This document shows, piece after piece, positions 34,974 to 46,878 of a stretch of DNA of 64,000 nt. The DNA comes from Neopestalotiopsis rosae (Eukaryota; Ascomycota; Sordariomycetes; Amphisphaeriales; Sporocadaceae). The stretch covers positions 1,612,001 through 1,676,000 of the forward strand of contig JALGAS010000004.1 in the NCBI GenBank assembly GCA_023078685.1, in the 5' to 3' direction. A program made the translations under genes and the position numbers. The notes beneath the pieces were generated by a model. It did no database searches. It was not told the origin of the DNA and saw nothing but the letters and a program-made list of their open reading frames with translations. Within the stretch, counting starts at the first letter, position 1; each line of letters starts with the position of its first letter.

Positions 34974-36452
34974 ATGTCGAAAACCAAAAAGGCAGCCAAG
35001 CGAAAGCTTCAAAATGATGCTCAGGCCAATCTCAGCAACAAGAAGCGCCTCAATGGCCCTCAGACACCAGAGTCCTCCGATGCCGCCGAGCAACGAGTCG
35101 AGCCGACGACGGCATTGAGCCTGCACGCTGTAGTGCATGAAGATGAGGTCGACATCACCGTGGACACCCTGCGTACTCTGGCTGCTCACCCCGCCGTCAT
35201 CAAGTCCAAGGCCTGTAAAGATCTTCGTACAGCAGTCTTTGACTTTCGACAAGCATGCACGACGGGTGTGAATACCATCGGCGAAACGAATCTGACATCC
35301 CGGATTTCCGCCGCCCTGGTCGACGGCAAATACACGGATGCCCTCGTGCTGCTCGCCGAAATGCGCCTGCGTGGCGAGTCGCCCAAGCTGGGCGCATTGT
35401 GCCGATGGGTGCGGGACCTGGACGTGACGAGTGGATTCTCGCAGCGCAATATCGAGCACCAGCAACGGTCACAGAGTCAGCTGGAGCGTTTGAGGATTTT
35501 GGATGCCATCTCTAGGGTGACCGGAACGAACGATTTGAATCCCTCCATCTCGCTGCTTTCCTCGTCAGATCCGTTCATATTACACAAGCAATGGGATCTC
35601 CTGGACCAGGCCGCTCGCTCGGACTCGGGTCTTTCCCCCACGGAGCTCGCCCAGTTCTGTCCGCCTGGCATTAAGAACAAGTTCAAGATTTTGGAGACTA
35701 CACGTGGACCAGAGCGGAAACCGCCAAATCTGCACGATGCAGTCCTATATCTTAGCGACGATAATGCTGTCCCGCTTTCGCAAACGCCGCCAAATACGAC
35801 ACACCACAAGCACCCGGCTGTCCCAAATCTGTCACTCATGAAGGATGTCCTTTCCCATGAGGAATGCAAGACGATTGTTGCTTCAATGGAGGCTGTTGGG
35901 TTCCTGCCCGATGCACCCGTCAGAGACGATGGCGCAGAAACCAGTATTCTTGCGCATAACGTATACTGGATCGTGGACCAGGCCTTCCACGACCTTTTGT
36001 GGCAGAGAGTCCTGCCTTTCACTCCGGCCGAAATTGAGGGCAGGAAGGCTCGTGGAATCAATCGCCGCTTCAGGGTGTACCGCTACGTTCCCGGGGCCGA
36101 GTATCGTGTTCACTTTGACGGCGCCTGGCCTCCTTCTGGCGTCCATCCGACGACTGGGAAGTACCAATGGGACGCTTCGCCGCCTGACGCCAAGCAGTCG
36201 AGTTTCTTCACCTTCTTGGTCTATCTCAACGACGATTTCGAGGGCGGCGAGACCACGTTCTTCACGCCCAGTCTTGTGGAAGGTGTCATGAATGCGCATC
36301 CCGTGCGGCCCATGATGGGATCCATTGCGCTATTCCCGCATGGAGAGAGCAAGGGTGCTCTTCTTCACGAAGGGACGGGAGTTATCAAGGGCGCAAAATA
36401 CATCATCAGGACAGACGTCGAATACGATGTTCTCCCGAGTAAGACGGCATAA
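34974..36452 (+). CDS. 2-oxoglutarate/Fe(II) dioxygenase, prolyl 4-hydroxylase-like
   Basis: Single-exon 492-residue protein; ATG in strong context (CCACCATGTC). The C-terminal third is a P4H-type oxygenase domain. The iron ligands are His380 and Asp382 (YRVHFDGAWP) and His465 (ALLHEGTG); Arg479 (KYIIRTD) is the probable 2-oxoglutarate salt-bridge residue. The core VYLNDDFEGGETTFF is the family beta-strand signature. The N-terminus is Lys-rich (KKAAKRKLQN...NKKRL), suggesting nuclear or nucleolar location, and is followed by a helical region of about 150 residues without a known domain. Substrate unknown; fungal relatives are commonly just called oxidoreductase domain proteins. Confidence 0.9.
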   Translation: MSKTKKAAKRKLQNDAQANLSNKKRLNGPQTPESSDAAEQRVEPTTALSLHAVVHEDEVDITVDTLRTLAAHPAVIKSKACKDLRTAVFDFRQACTTGVNTIGETNLTSRISAALVDGKYTDALVLLAEMRLRGESPKLGALCRWVRDLDVTSGFSQRNIEHQQRSQSQLERLRILDAISRVTGTNDLNPSISLLSSSDPFILHKQWDLLDQAARSDSGLSPTELAQFCPPGIKNKFKILETTRGPERKPPNLHDAVLYLSDDNAVPLSQTPPNTTHHKHPAVPNLSLMKDVLSHEECKTIVASMEAVGFLPDAPVRDDGAETSILAHNVYWIVDQAFHDLLWQRVLPFTPAEIEGRKARGINRRFRVYRYVPGAEYRVHFDGAWPPSGVHPTTGKYQWDASPPDAKQSSFFTFLVYLNDDFEGGETTFFTPSLVEGVMNAHPVRPMMGSIALFPHGESKGALLHEGTGVIKGAKYIIRTDVEYDVLPSKTA

Positions 36453-39400
36453 AGTCCATCAAAACACAAGCACCGATATTTTTCGCGGTCCTTATATGCC
36501 CTTAGAGGCCCAAAAGTTACTTGTCGTTGATGCTCAGAGAGTAGAACGCTCGTTATCAGCAGCCAATGTTGCTGTCATGATTCCAACGCTTTGGTATTCG
36601 TGGAAACCCAGTGGCCGCATGGCTAAGGCAATATCACTGGGCGGCCGGGTACCGATCATGAAGTTCAAATGATATTGGAGTCTAGGATCTCAAAAAGCGA
36701 ATGCTGGGAATGAAGATTGCTATCTACCTAGGCATTGTGCCTCCCAGAGTAATTTAAAAACAATAGGAGTGATGAATTGTCTGAGGAATAGACATTCATG
36801 TTCCACGAATTATGAGCCGAACTTACAGAGTAAAAATTGCTACTGCGCATAGGATATAGAACTATCCAAACACACAAACTGAATCTCACGGTACCATAAT
36901 CATTCGAGAAACGTTTCATGCGCCATGTCGCAAGAGAACGCAACCCCCTTCTTCAGTGAGGCAGTGCTGGTAGCGGTCAAGCTGCTTTCCACACCAAACG
37001 TCTAGGTTCATCACTCAAACGTCATTGACGTTGATGTTGACGCTCTCCGCCAGATCCTTGGCATCTCAGATAGATGAGCACTCTCGAAGGGCGGTCTGAA
37101 CCTTTTGGCGGCCATGCCGTCAAACGTTTTTTTTTCCGAAGCCTGTGATTCGGAGAAAATCCGTGCATTCGCTTCGAACGCGGGGCTCTCTTTTTTTCAT
37201 TGTTTCGGCGAGGCCGTTAATAATTGGGGCCTCAGCCCCAGATTTATCCGTCTTGACAGCTCACGATGTTGTGTTGTTACGAGGATTTTCCTGGGAGTAT
37301 ATATCAAAGGTCGGCGCCGGGGCCATGCTCCTCCTCTCAAAGGGCGCCAAACTCCGAGAGAAGGTTTTTTTGTAAAAGCCAAAGCGATTTGGTCGATGGG
37401 TAGTGAGATAGATAATTTGGGCCTTTCGCTTAGGCGATCCGGACATTCTTACCTCCAGTAATAAGATCCATTGTATCGTTGCACAATTAGGGGTGATGCA
37501 GATCTCTTCAGCTGTAAAACAGTTTTGAAAGCACACGACACCATCGTATCCAACGAGGTATTCCGCGCAAAAAAATGGTTGAGCTCGAAATCTCAACAAG
37601 GTGACGTTTCATGCAGGCATTGCTGCCAGGTTAAACTCATATCCATTGATCTGGCTGTCGAAGACGTCTCTCGTGCTGTGAGCGCATCGTATTCGTCACT
37701 GGTGTACATACATGCATTCCACGTCGTTGCTTCAGTGCTGGCTGGGATTGTTTTTTTTTTAATCCCCCGTAGCCTGGACGGGACAGGCATGTTGAATACC
37801 AGGGCCGGGGAAAGACTGACTCGTCTCCCTTCTCGAGGCGAGGTTGCATTGCTCAATTCGGGCAATTTTTCGGTATAAATTTGTTTCAATGATGAAGTGT
37901 GCAATCATCACACCTGTGCTATCACGAAAGAAAATGAGCAGCAGATGGTCAAGGACCTCGACATTAGGATGTAACCTTTCTGTTCTCGGAGCCGACATCA
38001 AAAGACGTATTAGCTAGGTCGATTCTTATAGGTACCCACTCCGGGGCTAGATCGATTACCTACAATTCTTCAGCGATTCGTCAGCTTTTCCTTACCGGGG
38101 GCTGAGGCACTCTGTGCTTCGAGTGTGAAGTTTACATTGACTAGCGATTGCCCAGGTTGGTAATTGCCGGAATCACATTTCGGTGTTGAAATGAATAGGG
38201 CGTTGATGAGTATGGAAAGATTAGGTAAACGGTTGCCTTCCCCAATAAGCTTATGCGGGGTGGTTTTTGGTGACGTCGAAGAAAAAGGGTCTTGCCCGCC
38301 GATGATTGCTTTGCTTGTTGATGAGGTCTTATTACCGTGCTATGTACAGGTCTGGGGCCCTCGTTTAATCTGTACTCGAGTTCAATTTTTTGTCAGCATG
38401 GGTTGCTCAGAGCACAAGAAAGACCCTGAGCAGAAGCGAGCCAATCAATTGTGGAAGACTGAGTCAGTGATGGAATTACATCACGGTTGTATACAGTAGA
38501 GACGAGCAGCATGCCCTTTGGAGCGCAAAAAGTGAGCGAGGGATTTCGGGAATGGAGCCCTGGGTAGCCAAGGGATTGCCATTCGGCAGCTAGCGATGAA
38601 GTTCGATCTTGTTCACCCATGTAGCGCAGTTGCTAGTGTCCGTGGTTTGGATGGAGTTAGTGAATGATAGACAGTCAAGATGTAGCCTGTCCTGCCTGTA
38701 GCGTACACACTTGCCTGCGCGCTGGCAAAAAAGATGGATGCTCGCGTATCTGAAATTGGTATAAGTCAGAAGTCCATGCTTACATAACCGAGCCACCACA
38801 CCACACCAGCGAGAGAGCAGCGGTTCCTCGCTTATAGCCGTCGGTCGACGTTGCAGTGATGGGTGACGCGTAGGTGGTATTGCGGCCGCGCCGTCGTATA
38901 GCTGCAGATAGCTACCTCAGCTAGCCGTAGATATCCCGTGCTAGATCCAAATAGGGGCAACGAGTGTGATGTGGTGATGTAAGCTGACATGGTGGTCCGA
39001 CTCAGTTCTTTGCAGATGTGCCAAATAGCAGCGGGAAAGTGTGCCCAAAGAGTACAGGGGTCCTGGGGAAACCATTTATTATGATTCCGTACTATAATTT
39101 GTGATAAGTCACAAGGCTGTTTATATTCCGTACTGTGTTGTAGATCTCTGTTGTTGTCGGTGCCGGGAATCCTTCGAATGCCTTCTCAAGCTCCCGTCTC
39201 CCCCATGGGCGGCGGCCGGCAGCTGTAAAGAAGAAGGAGACTGCAAGATACAATACTAGGATGTACCTACAGGGTCTTGACAAGCGAGAGATCAGTGAAA
39301 GCACCTGGCACTTGGCAAGGTTGCAGCAAGAACCACGTGGTATGGAATTGCCGTTGGAAGGGGGGAACCATGGATAAACAGCATCGTGCATGAATTGGGG

Positions 39401-40995
39401 AGATTTTTATTTTATTACATGGCTGTTGGCTGCATGGTGGTGTCACTGATAATCCCCAACCCCAAGCCAATGTCGCAACCAAAAACAGCATTCAACGTTT
39501 TTTGTTTATTTTTTGCTTTTTCTTTTTTCGCCCTCTGTGTCTTTTTCTCTTTTCGTTTCGGTGGACCCCCGGGTAGGAGCGCCGCTAATGCGGGACTTAA
39601 AATTTGGGGGTCCTCAATTCAAAGCCAGGGCATCCTGGATCTCAGTTGATTGCTGGCAGGTGCTGCCCACATCGCATATCGGCGACACATGCGGTTTTGT
39701 CAGGGTTTAGTACGAGAGGGGAAAGAACCTGGAAAGAGGAGGGAAAAACGCCTTTTTCTAATGTACGATTTTTCCTCCTCTTCCAATGGACCTTGGATCC
39801 TCTTTGGTGCGGCATCTTGCGATAACCGATGCCCCGAAAGCGAGAAGTTTGCGAGATCGTCGTTTCTGCCGCCGTGCAGCTGCGTGTGGTCGTCATGTGG
39901 TGCACAGGTGGGTAACAAAAAAAATCACTTGCTTGCTCGACCCGGAAAACTGGAATCTGTGAATCTGCTTGGGATCACGCTCTCGAGTTCCAGTGGCCCC
40001 CCGGGAATACGCCCTCTCACTCATCGGCGAGCATCTGGCAGCAGTGCTGGGAATCTTTCTCCGTACCCGTCCAAGCGTCATCATGTCACGCTCGTCAGAG
40101 ATTTGACAATTGCCCTTGACAGATTTTACGGAGCCCACAAGTTGAACTTGACAGCCATGTCCTTACACAATAGAGATCAAGGACTGCTGTAGTGTACACC
40201 ACTATGACAGCTTCAGCTCGCGCAATCTGGCGACTACCCACATGACGAACGATTCTTGCCCCCTCGCCGTTGAACCCCAGCCAACGTCCTCGACCCCTTG
40301 CTCTCTGGTGTACACTACTTACCCAACGGCGGCCGGCGCCAAGGCAGTAATCAGTAGTCATCAGTCCTGGCCTTGCCGGCTGGCAAGAGTCAGTCGCTGT
40401 ACCCTTCCGGCTTCCCCAGCGAGACGATAAGGTGGTACTATAGCCCGATACAGCTTATTACACTCTACAGCCTACCTAGTCGGCCAAAGACAGTAATAAT
40501 ATCGACAGTGATATGGCAGAAACGAAACCCCTTCCCTTGCCTCTCCCCTGGTCACAACAGTGTGCTCACCCTCCGTTAATAATTTCGCCAGCGGCCTCTC
40601 TTTTTTTCGAGGCACAGGTGGCACGCATAGCTACGGCGACCATGTAAAGTTTGCAAGAGAGGTGGGCTGTTTTGGCGATGATCGACGCACTAGTAGGGGG
40701 GGTTTGCTGCCGGGATATGAGTACAGACGCAAATACCTGATCCCACGCAATCAGTGGATGAAAGTTCGAAAGAGAAAAAATAGCTAGGGCCGACCGCTCA
40801 TACTATGTAAATGGAGGGGAGGGTAATGTAGGGTAAAACAGACCCGGGGCCCATCAGGAAGGTAGTTGGGCACATGATCTCAAAGTATCGTCAACTTACA
40901 ATATCCCTCTGCTTAAGGAGCCCAGTACAGACACAGTTCGCAAGAAAAAGCAATCGTCTTCCCCACCCTAGTGGGAGTCAGATACAGGTTCAAGA
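36453..40995. other. 4.5-kb gene-free stretch
   Basis: No protein-like frame was found on either strand. The sequence is mixed, with many T runs of 7-10 (for example near 37129, 37190, 37749, 39500) and small inverted repeats such as GGGGCCTCAGCCCC near 37226. The T runs and C/T-rich parts recall fungal promoters and long leaders. It directly precedes the second HET gene. Confidence 0.5.
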
Positions 40996-42147
40996 ATGGC
41001 GACGTCTGGAGTACACAGAGGGAGTATCTCCTACAAAAAGCTCGACACTTCAAAGCAGGAATTTCGACTGTTGGAGATCCGGCCGGCCGCCTCCGTCGAA
41101 GACCGCATCGAGGCGCGGCTGGTAACTGTGCGCCTCAAGGACGAACCCGAGTTCATCGCGTTGTCCTCGCTGTATGGTTCGCCCTCCGAGTCGGAGAATG
41201 TCATTGTCAACGGCCGTCCAATTACCATTACACTCCATCTGGCCCAGGCACTGCGGCATATCCGTGCCGTCCTGTTTCCCAGCTCCCTTCGCAGCGGGGA
41301 CGAACGGCTCGCTCCCAAACGGCAACAACGAAGGCCACCGTTTTGGTTGCGGCAGTTGATGAAGCATGTCAGCTCGATCCTACCCAGTCCCGAGACTGAG
41401 AAGGATGTCCCACTGCGCGTATGGCTGGATGTGATTTGCGTCAACCAGTACGACGAGGTTGAGAGAACACGACAGCTCCAGGACATGCGCCTGATGTACA
41501 GCACAGCACAAATGACCGTCGGCTGGCTGGGCATGAAGACGGAGAACACCGAAGCTGGACTGGAAATCCTCACCGATATAGACAAGGTCATGCCTCCGCG
41601 ATGGGGCGACCCCGGAGACCGCGAAGAGCATCCAGAGAACTATTCCCCAAAGCACGCCTGGTTCAGTAAAGTCGACTACATTTGGAAGGATGTGACTGCG
41701 ACCAACGAATCACAGCTACCGTTATGCTGGCAAGGCTCCAACGATTTCATGAACCGCCCTTATTTCCAACGACGATGGATCCTCGAGGAGATTGCCCGAG
41801 CAAAATTCCCGGCCTTCCTCATTGGCGACACAATCATGTCCTGGAGAAGCATCCTCCGGTTACACCGAATGTTGGAGGAAGTCAAGTACCACGATTCAGA
41901 CAACTTCCCAAAGGTGAGACTAAAGAGCATTTCGAGATGCGATGCCTCTCTGTTATCATATTATCTTATATCATTTCACTAACACCAAATGCAGGAGCAC
42001 CGAGACTTGGTCCCGTCACTACCCATTGAGGCTGTGCAAGCCCTCCTAGACGACTTTGCCAGGAGAAGCGCCATGGAAGATACCCAAGCGCTTGATATCT
42101 CTACCAGCTCCCAGGAGGGGAAGAGTGCCACGAGTTCCCTTCGTTAA
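40996..42147 (+). CDS. short HET-domain protein
   Basis: Two exons, 40996-41913 and 41995-42147, joined in phase 0 over an 81-base intron with a CACTAAC branch site; 356 residues. HET-family motifs are present but drifted: FIALSSLYGSP replaces the usual ALSYVWG, LRVWLDVICVNQYDEVERTRQL is well kept, and YFQRRWILEEIARAKF closes the domain. A Lys/Arg/Pro-rich insert (about residues 95-125) separates the first two blocks. The tail after the HET domain is only about 80 residues, far shorter than in the 625-residue HET protein at 19 kb. It could be a free HET effector lacking a partner domain, or a reduced copy. No stop or frameshift is seen in the domain. Confidence 0.85.
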
Positions 42148-43780
42148 TCACTAGATACCCACAATTTTGAGCGTTCTTCCAACCATATAGATACGGAGCT
42201 GCATAGGGTAGGAGTTTTCTTTAGACAGGGGATCCAATGGTTATTTTGGCACAACTGAAGCATTCACTAAGGAGTCGGGACTGTGGATTCATTGCTGGAC
42301 AAGCATTGAGTTGGCATTGTCCTGACTTCTATAGAAACGAGCGTAACGGGAATCTGGGAGCATCGCATCACGGCAAGCAAATACGAACCAAAGCTGGGCT
42401 ATAACGCAGCAATGAATGAAGGATCAGGCGAACGGCGTTGTCATCTATACACATAGTACTTGTAATATCTTCTCCAGAGAGTATCAAAAGAAATTCAAGG
42501 TTGCCGGATTTACTGAGATGTTCCACATTTTCGTTGCCACGCCGGCGCATCTGGTAATCACATGCAGACTGTCCCGACCTACCAACAAGCTATGATGAAA
42601 TGGCATAAAAGAAGAAACTTGTTGCAATGAAAGTCTTGAGAGGAGGTTGCCGGATCAAGCGGCCATGTCGTAATGACGGACTTGACCATGAAGAGTACTT
42701 TACCTAGATCAGCGTAGGAGCGATACCCGGAAGGTATTATGATATACTACAAGATGATACTTTGAAGAATTATTCCACTTTATCAGCCCCGTTCATACAA
42801 TGTCCCATAACCAAATGAGAAGAAAGTCTATTTTGCGCACCAGACCGACCCGGGCATCTGGGTACCATACCCAGATCATCGCTTTGAAGTCTGTGTGGTT
42901 TGTGGGTCCCGCGCGTCCCGCGTATCAATAGAGTTAGAGTTTATGGCACCGCTTTCCCGTCAATCTGCGCCCTGACTGATCTTGACTGTCCGTAAAAGCT
43001 TAACACTGCCCTAATAACCTAGCTGCCGCTCACGATCTGGTGAAGAGGTTGCTAGGTAGATAATCTGGTCCAATTGATAGTCCCAACTGTGTAAACACAA
43101 TGCATCGGGGCCAGCATGATGACTATGCATTGTAATATTAACCCGAGATAATAAGATAGGTTCTCAACTATGCCTTGCGATAAATACAGTAATTATCATT
43201 TTACGCCAGAAATGACACTGTCTTCCTATGACGAAGTTTTCGACTCGGAACTGCACGAACTAGTACATGAAGTTATCCAGATCGAGGTTTCTTAAGGCCA
43301 ACCACTTACTGCATCATATGAATCCAGGCCAGACTCATACGAATCGAATGCAAAGCGGTACGGACGCTGACCCTTCATCTGCCTAAGACGAGGCATTAAC
43401 TGTGAAAATATATTCTAAATAAGAGTGTAATGCCAATAATCAGTGTGTAGAATTGACGCAACAGAGACTAGATAATTCCTATAGGCCAGAGTCAATCATA
43501 CCTTTTTTTCCCTTTGCTTCGCACCGACCGATCAGATAACGGCAAGTTCCAGCGTTCAGGCCCCTCAAAGCAGGTGCGCTAGCCCCTCGGTACTCCGTAG
43601 TGCTGCAGGTTCAGGTAAGCGCCCCCGCAATACGTAACCCCCAGAGACCTTTTAATGGAGGTACGTCTGGCGCGCGTCCCTAGAACTTCCCCAAAAACGC
43701 CAAAAGACGCGTCCTAGCGACACCAAATAAAAAGTGGCCGTGTGAGTTGTGTGTCTGTGTAAGAGAGATATGTGCGGATA
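42148..43780. other. intergenic region
   Basis: A 1.6-kb AT-leaning region between two plus-strand genes. The last 200 bases are GC-richer and include TACTCCGTA near 43590. No gene is seen. Confidence 0.55.
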
Positions 43781-43781
43781 A
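43770..43781 (+). promoter_or_regulatory. three-codon uORF overlapping the main start by one base
   Basis: ATG TGC GGA TAA, whose stop shares its last A with the ATG of the downstream gene (TAATG). If both are in the mRNA, ribosomes would reach the main frame by reinitiation or leaky scanning. Confidence 0.5.
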
Positions 43782-45696
43782 TGCCATCACCACTGCCTGA
43801 TGCGGCGACATCCTCGCCCCTGTCGTCGCCGGACTCGTTTGCCACTGCGAACGCGACGCCTCCCAACCCGCTTGATGTCACTCTTGTCACGGACATCAGC
43901 ACGCCCGACAATGAAGGCTCCGAGGCGCACTACCGCAAGGCAAAGCAGCTGCCACCGGTGCTCAAGCAGCACTGCCAAATTTACCTGGAGGAAAATCTGC
44001 ACGTCCTTGGCATGAGGATGCTGGCAAGATTGCAGTCTTGCAGTGGCGCAGATAATTGGAACAAACGCAGCCTCCAGGATGTTGGCGGCAACAGCAGCGA
44101 TGATAGCAATGGCAGTAGTGTCAGCAGCGGCAGCATCTACTGCCCACCTCCAAATCAGCTCGCCTTTCTGGGCACCTTGACGGTACACCCCGACCTCACA
44201 ACGCGGCCGCGGGAGGAGCACTGGACCGACGTGTCGTCTGCCGCCATGGTCTACCTACGCACTTTATTGCAGACCGTCGGACCCATTCATGCCCGATTTC
44301 AGGAAGCCTTCCAGTTCGGGCAAAGCACGCGACGGTCGCCCAACGGAGACGGCGGCTCCGACGTCGTGTACGATGCCAGTGGGGCACCCCAGCTGCATGG
44401 CCGATACGGCAAGAACAGCGTCTGGCGACGGGGACAAGACTTTTTTAATGTCGTGGGCTGGGCCTTCAACTGCAGTGTCCTGTATCCCAATCGGTGGGAG
44501 TACTGGCGCCAATGGCTCGAGTTCATGTTTGACGTTCTGGAAAGGGACATTCTGGAACGCATCCGGATCGACGAAGAAGAGCATGCTCGCGTCGGTGGAG
44601 AGGAAGGCGAGTGCGCCTTTGCCATGTTATCCGACTCCATACTGGCCGGATACCTCGATCAGTGCGAGAGAAAGCGGACCAACGGCGCCAAGTGGCTCAT
44701 GACTGTCATTTTCGCCGACGGCCAGACCTCGTCAGCTAGGCAATTTCAGGAGATCTGGGACAAGGAGCACAAGGGAATTTCCAGGGACAGGATCGTGAGG
44801 AAACGTAAGAGAAAGGTCAACATTGAAAAGGGCGACTTTGGCGGGCTGCTCGACGACGACTCGGTGTACTCAAGCCAAAATTCGGAACCACCTACCCCCC
44901 AAAAGCGGAGGAGTGGTTTGGAATCTCCTGCTCTGCAAGCGTCGTATGTCGAGTCGATTGCCCTGCGGCAGCGGTTGTTCTACTTGTTGTCCTATCTATG
45001 CAACTTCCTGCCCGAGCCACCGATCAAACTTCCGGATCTCTACGAGTTTTACGAGAGGGAGATTAGAAATCTCCCTCTCTCCATCTTCACTGCCTTTGTC
45101 GATTCCACCACTTCTTCACTGCGAACGGACAGCCAGATCTCTGTTCTCCAGAACATACTTTGTTTGTATATGCCATCATCGGCTGTCAGTCCTGGAAAGG
45201 TTGATCCGGAAAGATATGATGTTAATGGCACCAGCCCGGCAATCCTTGAACGCTGTTTCCTGCCGTATGCAGCCAATACCATAGCAGCTGAAGACAATGC
45301 CAAAGTGAGTGTCTTGCTTGAGGAGATTGTCAAACTCGTATGGACGATAGGCACAGAACAATTCAGCGACAAGCTTCTGAGCCAGGTCTCCAAAGGAATC
45401 AAGGCTCGCGAGGCCAAGGTCAAGAAGAAGGTTGCCGGTACGAGAGGACGGCGCAGCGGACAAGCACAAGAAGATCCGGATCAGGAGGCCAAAACGCTGC
45501 TGGACGAGAGCTCCAATAGACTGTTGCAACTGGCGGAGCTGATTATGGATGAGGCCGAGGAGGAGCAAACCGAGGATACTGATGAGATGGACCATGGTAA
45601 GTTGCGACCAGGCGCGACTAGGATAGTTCATTCATTCAATACTAATTTGCAATAGACATGGCCGAGGCATCGTACATGACAGCTCGGAGTTCTTAG
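43781..45696 (+). CDS. uncharacterised nuclear-type protein, frame interrupted by TAG
   Basis: I do not recognise the family. Exon 1 is 43781-45596 and exon 2 begins at 45656 after a 59-base intron (GTAAGT...CAATAG, branch ACTAAT); up to the TAG at 45694-45696 this gives 618 residues. The ATG at 43781 starts MPSPLPDAATSS. Globular regions include LPPVLKQHCQIYLEENLHVL, FFNVVGWAFNCSVLYPNRWEYWRQWLEFM and LRQRLFYLLSYLCNFLPEPP. A basic patch RKRKRKVNIEKG suggests nuclear import. The acidic C-terminus (DEAEEEQTEDTDEMD) runs into DMAEASYMTARSS and the TAG. The same frame stays open for 86 codons beyond and looks coding (see 45697-45954). The true C-terminus is therefore uncertain. Confidence 0.8.
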
Positions 45697-45954
45697 GAAG
45701 ATTCCGTCATCGTTATTAACGATACTCAAGAATCACCAGAACCCGAAGACCAGCCGATCTCATCACTTGAGAAAAAGTTGTTCCCAATGGAAAACTTGTC
45801 GCTAAAGGAAGACAATAAAGTTTTGGCGCCAATAAAGAGGCAGTTGGACAAGATCAGTCACGAGCTAGGAAAAGTACAAGAAGGGCTAGTAAATCATGGG
45901 CCCAGGAAGCGGCCCAAGTTACGAGGCATTGGTGAACAATGCCCAACACAATAG
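45697..45954 (+). other. protein-like continuation of the frame after the TAG
   Basis: In the same frame as the gene ending at 45696: 85 sense codons, then TAG at 45952-45954. The peptide starts EDSVIVINDTQESPEPED, a hydrophobic VIVI core beside acidic and Ser/Thr residues as in SUMO-interacting motifs. It also has a helical stretch (KRQLDKISHELGKVQEGL) and a basic, NLS-like PRKRPKLRG. An alternative in-phase acceptor (GGAAG at 45698-45702) would skip the TAG and join this part to exon 1. It may be translated by alternative splicing, readthrough or RNA editing, or be a recently lost C-terminus. Confidence 0.6.
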
Positions 45955-46174
45955 AGTCGTGGATGATTGATACCCCTACTGTTATGACAGAGCGGCGTTG
46001 GTTGGAATTTATTATCATTTTTGATTTTAGCGTCATGAGAGTTGTGGGATTCGTTATGAGGACCAGACTTTGCCGTCCCGAGGGTATGCTTCTCGTCCCC
46101 GTGCTGGAGGATAGATATATGCTACAAGTTTTGGTACATGAATAGATTATGGCCTCTGTGTCGTGATTCGTCCA

Positions 46175-46878
46175 TCACCTCTTTCTCGTACTCGTTGGTG
46201 TCCAAGCTGCCGGCTGCCAACTTTCACCTGGCCCTGTCGCTGCCTTCTTCCAGGGATCGTCCTTGACTTCCGCCTTGTCCTGCGTGGACGTATCCCGCAA
46301 GCCCTTGTCTTGCAAATTCTGCTCAGCAACCTGCTCCTGTGGCTGCGTCTTGCCAGTATCTAGCGCAGGCGCGGGCTGGCTCTTGTTGCTCTTCAGGTCG
46401 GCAGCAGCAGCAGCAGGCATATCGGTCAGTCTCGGCTTGGCAGCCCAGCGGGCGTCGGCCTCGGCGGCGAGGGTCTTGATGCGGTCCTGGCGGGCCAGGT
46501 CGGCGGCCTGCTCCGTCAGCGAGGGGGGATCCTCGCGCTGGTGCCGCAGCCACTGGTGCCACTGCGGCGGCACCTTGACGTCCGAGAGGTGCGTCGACCG
46601 CGGGTACTGCACGATGCGCCGCCAGCGCAGCGTGCGCGGGTCGACGTTCTTGTCTACGCGCTTGTCGCGGAACGTCCAGTACGTGTTACCGCGGAGGTCG
46701 AGGCCTGCAGAATATGCAAGAGTTAGTGGTTCGCGTCTTGTGCATGCATCGTTGAAGCTCGAGAGGCAAAAGAGTCGCGAAACGTACCAACGAGGAAGCG
46801 CCTCCGCCACGGCAAGCGCAGCATCTTCCAGCGATACCATGCCCGCAAAATGGGACTCAACTCTGGCATTGGCGACAT
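46175..46878 (-). CDS. complex I assembly factor NDUFAF2/N7BML (NDUFA12-like)
   Basis: Mitochondrial assembly factor for NADH:ubiquinone oxidoreductase, a paralogue of subunit NDUFA12 (B17.2). Two exons: 46788-46878 and 46175-46704 (acceptor CTGCAG), giving 206 residues. The start is MSPMPELSPILRAWYRWKMLRLPWRRRF. The family core follows the splice junction: GLDLRGNTYWTFRDK, then RRIVQYPRSTHLSDVKVPPQWHQWLRHQREDPPS. The C-terminal half is Gln/Ala/Lys-rich and low in complexity, longer than in animals but usual in fungi. It is divergent from the calponin-homology gene. Confidence 0.92.
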
